A stretch of 21,769 bases of DNA. Source: an uncultured Lachnospiraceae bacterium. Its GTDB lineage: Bacteria > Bacillota > Clostridia > Lachnospirales > Lachnospiraceae. The notes beneath the pieces are model-generated. The model did not search any database. It was not told the DNA's origin and saw only the letters and a list, made by a program, of their open reading frames with translations. The translations under genes were made by a program, and so were the position numbers. The DNA is taken from the NCBI GenBank assembly GCA_910586615.1, contig CAJUJP010000010.1, positions 47,599 through 69,367 on the forward strand, given 5' to 3'. Positions 16,424-21,769 of this stretch are shown in pieces; position 1 is the stretch's first letter, and every line of letters starts with the position of its first letter.

Positions 16424-16429
16424 TATAAT
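16424..16429 (+). promoter_or_regulatory. Possible -10 box of the FapA gene
   Basis: A perfect TATAAT 58 bp before the start codon. No consensus -35 is visible at 16-18 bp, where the dyad lies, so activity may depend on another factor. An alternative weak pair is TTTTTA and TAAGAT around 16310-16333. Confidence 0.35.
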
Positions 16430-16487
16430 GTGCTGATTATATGATAAAGTATTAATGAGATAAACCGCGGAAAGAGAGGTGAGTCAC

Positions 16488-18023
16488 GTGAGCGGAATTA
16501 AATTTTCATCGGAGCAGATGGATAAATTGAAAAATGCTATGACGAGAGCATCAAAACCAAGTACTGCTTCGGTGGCGGTAGCACCCTATGAACTGGAGAG
16601 AGAGGCCGGCGAGGGCGAGGGTGACGGCTGGGATGCCCATGGTACCAATCTGGCGAAGGGCACATACCTGCGTGTAGATGAGGATGAGATGGCGGCGTGG
16701 CTTTATCTGGCACCACCTGATCAGGGACAGATCTATACGAAGGGTGAACTGATGAATTATCTGGAACGCAGCGGTATCGTGAAGGGATACCACAGTTCCA
16801 ATCTGTCTGCAATGGTCAAGAAGAATGTCTATGAGCGGGAGATTCTTGTAGCACAGGGCGCGGAGACGGTGGAAGGGCAGGACGGTTATTTTGAGTACCT
16901 TTTTTCACCGGAAGAGTATGGCGTACCTAAGATCAGGGAAGACGGAACCGTAGATTATACAAATGTGAGCGCACTGCAGAATGTGCGCAAGGGAGATAAG
17001 GTCGCAGTTTATCATTATGCGGTGCAGGGATCGGACGGATATACGGTCCGCGGTGCAGAGATGAAGGCGAAGCCGGCCAGGGATCTTCCGCCCATGCGGG
17101 GAAAAGGCATTTTACGGGAAAATAATGTTTATTTTGCCCAGTCTGATGGGAAGATCGAGGTTAAGGACGGCAAGATCGACATCCAGAATGTTCATGAGAT
17201 TATGGGCGATGTGAACATGATCATCGGCAAAGTGGAATTTTTTGGCGATGTGATTATTAACGGTAATGTGGACAGCGGTGTTACGATCCGTGCGGGACGT
17301 AATATCGAGATCCATGGCACGACGGGAAGCGCAACACTGTTTGCGGGCGGTGACGTTGTGTTGAGCCGCGGGATTCAGGGCGGCGGTAAGATTTCGGCGA
17401 GAGGAAGTGTTTTTGCCGATTTTATAGAGAATACTACTGTGGAAGCAGGCGTAAATATACAGTCCAACACGATCCTGAATGCTCATGTATCTGCCAAGGG
17501 CAAGGTCATCACCACCGGAAAGAAGGGTGTGATCATCGGAGGCTATGCCCATGGACTGAAAGGCGTGGAAGTTATGGCGGCAGGTAATGATATGGAAGTC
17601 AAGACGATTCTGCACTGCGGTTACGAGGCTGAAGCGTATGAAAGGCTTCTGGATGTAAGGCGTCGTGAGAATGAGACGAAGGAAAAGCTGTCGGAACTCG
17701 TGGAGACGATGACGGAAGCACTGCGTGAGAAACGTATGCGGGGATCCAGTACGCCGGCAGCGACGGAGGCGAAGCTGTCAGAGTGGAACAAACTCAAGGA
17801 TCAGTATTTTGAAGTGCTTGATAAGATCGGACGGGAGCGGGAGACCCTGGAAGAAACCATGAAAGAAAGCAGAGGCGCGTATATTAAGGTTGACGGTAAT
17901 CTGTACCGCAATGTGATCATCAGCATCAATGCAGAACAGATGGTGATGGATCGCAACACCTGTTTTATGAAGTATTCCGCCGATAAGGGGATCATAGAGG
18001 GAAGCGTGATCGTGCATCATTAA
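16488..18023 (+). CDS. FapA family (DUF342) polymerising-type protein
   Basis: A 511-residue protein of the FapA/DUF342 family. An N-terminal variable part (about 1-170) is followed by the repetitive glycine- and valine-rich segment (about 195-365: GDVNMIIGKVEFFGDVIINGNVDSG and similar) that folds as a right-handed beta helix in this family. A coiled coil (about 375-460) and a short C-terminal domain close it. No signal peptide or membrane segment is seen, so it is cytoplasmic. Roles of the family are poorly defined. Two GTG codons compete: 16488 is preferred because AGAGGTGA lies five bases before it, while 16479 overlaps that site. It is not obviously linked to valS. Confidence 0.85.
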   Translation: MSGIKFSSEQMDKLKNAMTRASKPSTASVAVAPYELEREAGEGEGDGWDAHGTNLAKGTYLRVDEDEMAAWLYLAPPDQGQIYTKGELMNYLERSGIVKGYHSSNLSAMVKKNVYEREILVAQGAETVEGQDGYFEYLFSPEEYGVPKIREDGTVDYTNVSALQNVRKGDKVAVYHYAVQGSDGYTVRGAEMKAKPARDLPPMRGKGILRENNVYFAQSDGKIEVKDGKIDIQNVHEIMGDVNMIIGKVEFFGDVIINGNVDSGVTIRAGRNIEIHGTTGSATLFAGGDVVLSRGIQGGGKISARGSVFADFIENTTVEAGVNIQSNTILNAHVSAKGKVITTGKKGVIIGGYAHGLKGVEVMAAGNDMEVKTILHCGYEAEAYERLLDVRRRENETKEKLSELVETMTEALREKRMRGSSTPAATEAKLSEWNKLKDQYFEVLDKIGRERETLEETMKESRGAYIKVDGNLYRNVIISINAEQMVMDRNTCFMKYSADKGIIEGSVIVHH

Positions 18024-18044
18024 AGCAGAATGCCTTAGAGTATC

Positions 18045-18083
18045 AAAAGGCAGTGCCGGTGTATTACAAGGCACATTGCTTTT
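18045..18083 (+). terminator. Possible terminator after the FapA gene
   Basis: GTGCC (18053-18057) pairs with GGCAC (18070-18074), and AAAAG (18045-18049) with CTTTT (18079-18083), with an internal mismatch. The T-run is part of the stem. Moderate evidence only. Confidence 0.4.
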
Positions 18084-18213
18084 ACCTGTGTACACGTGCA
18101 TTTTTGTTACAGCCGTGGCAGAGGACTGAAAACTGGTTTTGTATTTTTACGATCATTTTTGCATGGTAATAAATGAAAAAGATGAATTGATAGTTATGAG
18201 ATCGGAAGAGGAT

Positions 18214-19536
18214 ATGGAGAGACGGATCTATACTTATGGGGATGCAGAAGAGTATATCAACGATATCCCGAAGTTTACCGGGAAGAGCACCATGGAGGAT
18301 ACCGTAAGCTTTTTGCAGTATCTGGGAGATCCGGCTCAAGGCTGTAAAATAATTCACATAGCAGGCACAAACGGAAAAGGTTCCGTTTGTGCTTATTTGT
18401 GTTCTGTTTTGAGAAAAGCAGGAATTCGTGCCGGGATGTTTACGTCGCCCCACCTGGTGACCATGCGGGAACGGATCAGAGTTGACGGCAGGATGGTGTC
18501 GGAGCAGGAATTTGAGGAGAGCTTTGCCGTTGTGATGGAGAAACTTAATACCATGCCCCGGAGGCTGAAAGAAAAAGGGTATCATCCCAGCTTTTTTGAG
18601 TTTCTCTTTTTTATGGCGATGGTTTGTTTTGAGCGGGCGGGGGTGGAATATGCAGTACTGGAAACCGGGCTCGGCGGCAGACTGGATGCCACTAATGCAG
18701 TGAAGAAAAAGGAACTGTGCGTTATAACGTCCATTGGTTACGATCATATGGAATATCTGGGGGACACGCTGTCCAAGATCGCCGCAGAGAAGGCCGGGAT
18801 CATGCGTCAGGGTGTTCCCCTGATCTATCCTGTCAGACAGGAGGATGTGAGGGACAGGATAGAAGAATGTGCGGCAGTGACCGGTGCACCGACCTATCCC
18901 CTATGGCCGCAGGCGATAAAAGAAATAAAGATTCAGCATAAAACGATTGATTTTTCTCTCCTTTTAAACTATTATGATTATATTGGTTTTACTGTGTCCA
19001 CTCCGGCAGTCTATCAGATTGAGAATGCGGCTCTGGCGGTCAAAGCGCTGGAACGGCTTGGAGACGGACGGATCACCGTACCTGTGATGCGGGATGGCAT
19101 ACGTGCAATGGTCTGGGAAGGAAGAATGGAAGAGATCCGGCCTTCGGTTTATGTGGACGGTGCACATAATATAGATGGAATAAGGGCTTTTATTGAGACA
19201 GTAGGATCACATCCCTGCAAGGGGAAACGCAAATTATTGTTTTCTATGGTAGAGGACAAACAATATGGGGCAGTGATCGGGGAGCTTGTTTCCTCGGAAC
19301 TGTTTGATGAGATCGGCATAGTGGCGCTTCAGTCTGAGCGGGCATTGCCGTTACATGTGTTAGAAGATGCTTATAGACAGTATACCGGATTTAAATATTT
19401 GACTTACAGGGATCTTGAGACGGCATTCAGGGAACTGGTACTTGGGAAGGATGACGGTGACAGCGTGTATATTGTCGGTTCATTATATTTGGCGGGTGAG
19501 ATTAAAGCCCTTTTAAGGAGTCCTAAGCATGATTAA
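18214..19536 (+). CDS. folC: Folylpolyglutamate synthase / dihydrofolate synthase
   Basis: An ATP-dependent Mur-ligase-like enzyme that adds glutamate to folates, and in many bacteria also makes dihydrofolate. Visible motifs from the 18214 start (440 residues): P-loop GTNGKGS (51-57), FTSPHL, the ETGLGGRLDATN block, SIGYDHMEYLG...AEKAGIMR, WEGRMEEI and YVDGAHN. Length is normal. Whether it has both activities cannot be told. The start is uncertain: 18214 has GGAAGAGG very close, 18196 gives six more residues and earlier ATGs give an atypical N terminus. The last codons overlap the next gene by eight bases, so the downstream genes are in the same operon. Confidence 0.95.
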   Translation: MERRIYTYGDAEEYINDIPKFTGKSTMEDTVSFLQYLGDPAQGCKIIHIAGTNGKGSVCAYLCSVLRKAGIRAGMFTSPHLVTMRERIRVDGRMVSEQEFEESFAVVMEKLNTMPRRLKEKGYHPSFFEFLFFMAMVCFERAGVEYAVLETGLGGRLDATNAVKKKELCVITSIGYDHMEYLGDTLSKIAAEKAGIMRQGVPLIYPVRQEDVRDRIEECAAVTGAPTYPLWPQAIKEIKIQHKTIDFSLLLNYYDYIGFTVSTPAVYQIENAALAVKALERLGDGRITVPVMRDGIRAMVWEGRMEEIRPSVYVDGAHNIDGIRAFIETVGSHPCKGKRKLLFSMVEDKQYGAVIGELVSSELFDEIGIVALQSERALPLHVLEDAYRQYTGFKYLTYRDLETAFRELVLGKDDGDSVYIVGSLYLAGEIKALLRSPKHD

Positions 19537-19678
19537 TTTTGAAGAAGAATTGAAGAAGTTTCATCCAAGCCTGGAAGTTGAGGATGCGGAAGAAGCGATC
19601 TATAATCAGGATTTGACGGATATGGCCGATTTAATGGTCAAAGTTGTTAAGCAGGCGAAGAAAATGGATGTAGAATAG
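19529..19678 (+). CDS. 49-aa conserved-looking small protein
   Basis: A short gene begins inside the end of folC (ATGATTAA overlap) with AAGGAG (19515-19520) eight bases before its ATG. The product begins MINFEEELKKFHPSLEVED and ends VKQAKKMDVE. It is acidic, likely helical and has no membrane segment or cysteine. It ends 13 bp before the zinc-ribbon/TPR gene. The strong ribosome binding site, the tight packing on both sides and the sensible amphipathic composition support a real gene. The function is unknown; a small partner of the downstream protein is possible. Confidence 0.8.
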   Translation: MINFEEELKKFHPSLEVEDAEEAIYNQDLTDMADLMVKVVKQAKKMDVE

Positions 19679-19691
19679 GGGATTGGCATAG

Positions 19692-21110
19692 ATGATTTGT
19701 TATCAGTGTGGATGTAATCTGTCCGAACATGATTTTTGCACGAATTGCGGTGCCGATGTCGCCCTGTATAAGAAGATCATATATATATCCAACCGTTTTT
19801 ACAATGAGGCGTTGGAAAGGGCAAACGTCAGAGATCTGACAGGTGCGATCACCAGTTTGCGGCAGAGTTTGAAATTTAACAAGAATAATGTGGAGGCACG
19901 CAATCTCCTTGGACTCGTATATTTTGAGACCGGAGAAGTGGTGGCGGCGCTCAGTGAGTGGGTCATCAGTAAGAATCTGCGGCCAAAAAAGAATATAGCG
20001 GACGATTATATCAATATGATCCAGACGAATCAGAACCGTCTGGACATCATCAACCAGACCATCAAAAAATATAATCAGGCGCTTACGTATTGCAATCAGG
20101 ACAGTCTGGATCTGGCAGTGATCCAGCTTAAGAAAGTATTATCGTTAAACCCAAGATTTATCAGGGCGCATCAGCTTCTGGCTCTTTTGTATATCAACAA
20201 TGAGGAGTGGGAAAAAGCCAAGAAGGAGCTGACCAAATGTATCGAGATCGATACGAATAATATAGCCACGCTGCGGTATCTCAAAGAAGTGGATGAGATG
20301 CTTATGCCGGAAGAGGGCGTTAAGAGTCCTTCCAGAAAGAAACAGAAATCAGATGAGATCATTAAATACCAGAGCGGCAATGAGACGATCATTCAGCCTA
20401 TGAACGTTAAAGAGGGCAAGGGAGTCACATCCTTGTTGAATCTTGGCATCGGTATTGTGATCGGTCTTGCCATTGCATGGTTTTTGATTCTGCCGGCCAG
20501 AATACAGACAGCGCGGGCAGGAGTGGACGAGGATCTGCGTAAAGTAAGTGAGGCGTCGGATGCCAAGACGGCTACCATAGACGAACTGCAGCAGCAGATC
20601 AAGGAATTGACGGAGACAAACAGCAATCTGGAACAGGATCTGCAGGCATATCTGGGGACAGATGGTACACTGCAGTCTGTTGACAGTCTGATGAAGGCAG
20701 CAGGTGCGTATCTGACCAACCCGGAGGAAGTCACTGTAGTGGCAGACTATCTGGAAGAGATTCAAATGGAGGATACGGAAGGCGAGTCCAGCAATTCGGA
20801 AGCCTTCGAGAGTCTGTATCATACACTGTTGGCGCTTGTTGGCCCGGACATTGCCAAATCATATTATGATGACGGATATGAAGCGTACCGTCAGGAAAAT
20901 TATGCGGATGCGATTCCGAATCTTGAGAAAGCATTTAAGTACGATGCAAGCAACGGTGAAGCTCTTTATAATCTTGCAAATGCCTATTTCCACATGGGTG
21001 AAGAGGATAAGGCGAGAGAGGCTTACAGGCAGATCATAGAGTTGTTCCCGGGTACGGAGAAAGCCAGTAAATCAGAGACATTTCTGGAAGAAATGGGAGT
21101 TGAAGAGTAG
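19692..21110 (+). CDS. Zinc-ribbon, TPR, single-TM protein with an outer TPR domain
   Basis: A 472-residue membrane protein of unknown role. The N terminus is a zinc ribbon (C3, C6, C16, C19). TPR-like helices fill about 38-205, with clear units such as ARNLLGLVYFETGEVVAALSEW and AHQLLALLYINNEEWEKAKKEL. After a basic linker (RKKQK) comes one membrane helix (249-268). A coiled coil (about 277-322) and a second TPR region (about 395-465: YEAYRQENYADAIPNLEKAF, ALYNLANAYFHMGEEDKAREAY) follow. By the positive-inside rule the zinc ribbon and first TPRs are cytoplasmic and the last TPRs outside. It is the last gene of the folC unit before a strong hairpin. It may be a scaffold across the membrane; that is inference. 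Confidence 0.88.
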   Translation: MICYQCGCNLSEHDFCTNCGADVALYKKIIYISNRFYNEALERANVRDLTGAITSLRQSLKFNKNNVEARNLLGLVYFETGEVVAALSEWVISKNLRPKKNIADDYINMIQTNQNRLDIINQTIKKYNQALTYCNQDSLDLAVIQLKKVLSLNPRFIRAHQLLALLYINNEEWEKAKKELTKCIEIDTNNIATLRYLKEVDEMLMPEEGVKSPSRKKQKSDEIIKYQSGNETIIQPMNVKEGKGVTSLLNLGIGIVIGLAIAWFLILPARIQTARAGVDEDLRKVSEASDAKTATIDELQQQIKELTETNSNLEQDLQAYLGTDGTLQSVDSLMKAAGAYLTNPEEVTVVADYLEEIQMEDTEGESSNSEAFESLYHTLLALVGPDIAKSYYDDGYEAYRQENYADAIPNLEKAFKYDASNGEALYNLANAYFHMGEEDKAREAYRQIIELFPGTEKASKSETFLEEMGVEE

Positions 21111-21152
21111 AACTTTACAGAGTCAGAAGATAAAAGCATAGAGATACGTAAG

Positions 21153-21184
21153 AGAAAGGACATGGCAGATGCCATGTCCTTTCT
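21153..21184. terminator. Perfect 14-bp hairpin after the TPR gene, probable terminator
   Basis: 21153-21166 pairs perfectly with 21171-21184 across the loop AGAT. The 3' arm ends CCTTTCT, but no long T-run follows. It most likely ends the folC operon and separates it from spoIIAA. Confidence 0.65.
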
Positions 21185-21261
21185 GTGGTTGTCCGGTATC
21201 GTAAGCGGATACAGGGCGGTAAATACATTTGGAAAACTTTGTGGAAAGGAGTTAACATAAC

Positions 21262-21573
21262 ATGGAAGATTTTAAAGTAATTGATAACTACCTGATGATA
21301 AGACTTCCGAATGAGATAGACCATCACAAATCGGTTGACATAAGTGCAAAGGCAGATCGTTATATACTGTCAAAGAAGGTCGGCAATGTGGTTTTTGATT
21401 TTGAGAGGACAACCTTTATGGACAGTTCGGGAATCGGTGTGATTCTGGGGAGGTACAAGAAAATATCCTGTTTCGGGGGCAAGGTGTATGCGATTAATGC
21501 AGACAACAGGATCCGCAGGATTCTGCTGCTGTCGGGGATGCAGAATATTGTGGAGATTGTGGAGAAGACATGA
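21262..21573 (+). CDS. spoIIAA: Anti-sigma F factor antagonist, STAS domain
   Basis: A 103-residue single STAS domain protein. The motif FMDSSGIGVILGRYK (residues about 52-66) carries the serine that in SpoIIAA is phosphorylated by the kinase SpoIIAB. Unphosphorylated SpoIIAA frees sigma F in the forespore early in sporulation. The length and sequence fit SpoIIAA better than RsbV-type proteins, especially DSSGIGVILGRYK. AAAGGAG lies ten bases before the ATG. A sigma H promoter was looked for and not convincingly found. In the usual spoIIA operon spoIIAB follows immediately; here a repeat array does. Confidence 0.9.
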   Translation: MEDFKVIDNYLMIRLPNEIDHHKSVDISAKADRYILSKKVGNVVFDFERTTFMDSSGIGVILGRYKKISCFGGKVYAINADNRIRRILLLSGMQNIVEIVEKT

Positions 21574-21614
21574 AGTTATACTAAGGCTGCGAAGGACGCA
21601 GCCAAAGTATAACT
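21574..21614. repeat. Hairpin at the left end of the repeat array
   Basis: AGTTATACT (21574-21582) pairs with AGTATAACT (21606-21614), and inside it GGCTGC (21585-21590) with GCAGCC (21598-21603), around an AA/AA internal loop and a seven-base loop. It starts at the base after the spoIIAA stop codon and overlaps the first repeat unit. The left arm occurs only once in the visible array. Confidence 0.8.
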
Positions 21615-21769
21615 AAGTCATGTCTTGGAGAATGCGAAAAAAGCGCGCATTCTCCGTAGTGGGGACGTGAAGGACGCAGCCAAAGTATAACTAAGGTATG
21701 TCTTGGAGAATGCGAAAAAGCGCGCATTCTCCGTAGTGGGGACGTGAAGGACGCAGCCAAAGTATAACT
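21591..21769 (+). repeat. Tandem 78/77-bp repeat array with internal hairpins, cut by the window edge
   Basis: Unit 1 is 21591-21668 (78 bp), unit 2 is 21669-21745 (77 bp) and a third begins at 21746 and is cut at 21769. The units differ by two substitutions and one A in a run. Each begins GAAGGACGCAGCC and contains a perfect ten-base hairpin, GGAGAATGCG (21627-21636) with CGCATTCTCC (21646-21655) in unit 1, flanked by ATGTC and GACGT arms. The one-base length difference breaks any reading frame, so it is not coding. Its origin is unknown. Confidence 0.9.

Noticed and set aside
21574..21769. CRISPR array
   Set aside because: The units are near-identical over the whole 77/78-bp period with no unique spacers.

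Overview
The window looks like chromosomal DNA of an endospore-forming, Lachnospiraceae-like member of the Clostridia. Evidence: a T-box leader in front of valS, a SpoIIAA-type anti-anti-sigma factor, strong AGGAGG ribosome binding sites, a DUF342/FapA protein, a folC followed by a tiny gene and a zinc-ribbon/TPR gene, and an Rpn-type PD-(D/E)XK gene of a kind common in that family. This placement is inferred from gene content; no marker RNA is present.

Positions 1-11523 hold two complete two-component/ABC-transporter modules facing each other. The plus-strand module follows the tail of an unknown protein with EQDKEK repeats. It runs response regulator, histidine kinase, ATPase a (degenerate signature), then a terminator and a perfect 16-bp palindrome, then an 8-TM FtsX-type permease and ATPase b. 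The minus-strand module mirrors it: response regulator (TTG start, 38-residue receiver insert), histidine kinase, a gap with a candidate promoter and a CTTAC/GTAAG inverted repeat, then ATPase and permease. The modules meet stop codon to stop codon with no base between them. In both, the permease unit lies behind its own possible operator, so the likely logic is that kinase and regulator sense an envelope signal, perhaps an antimicrobial peptide, and switch on the transporter. The substrate cannot be read from the sequence.

Positions 11524-12910 hold a 490-bp intergenic region with a near-consensus promoter and an Rpn family gene. Positions 13065-16218 are the valS unit: promoter, T-box leader with a GTA (Val) specifier and intrinsic terminator, and valyl-tRNA synthetase. 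A FapA/DUF342 gene follows behind a long imperfect dyad. Positions 18214-21110 look like an operon of folC, a 49-aa protein and a zinc-ribbon/TPR membrane protein, closed by a 14-bp perfect hairpin. The window ends with spoIIAA and, right after its stop codon, a tandem array of 77/78-bp hairpin-forming repeats that runs off the edge where spoIIAB would be expected.

The least explained items are the repeat array behind spoIIAA, the mirrored modules with their different inverted repeats, the degenerate ATPase a, the receiver insertion in the second regulator and the small protein between folC and the TPR gene.
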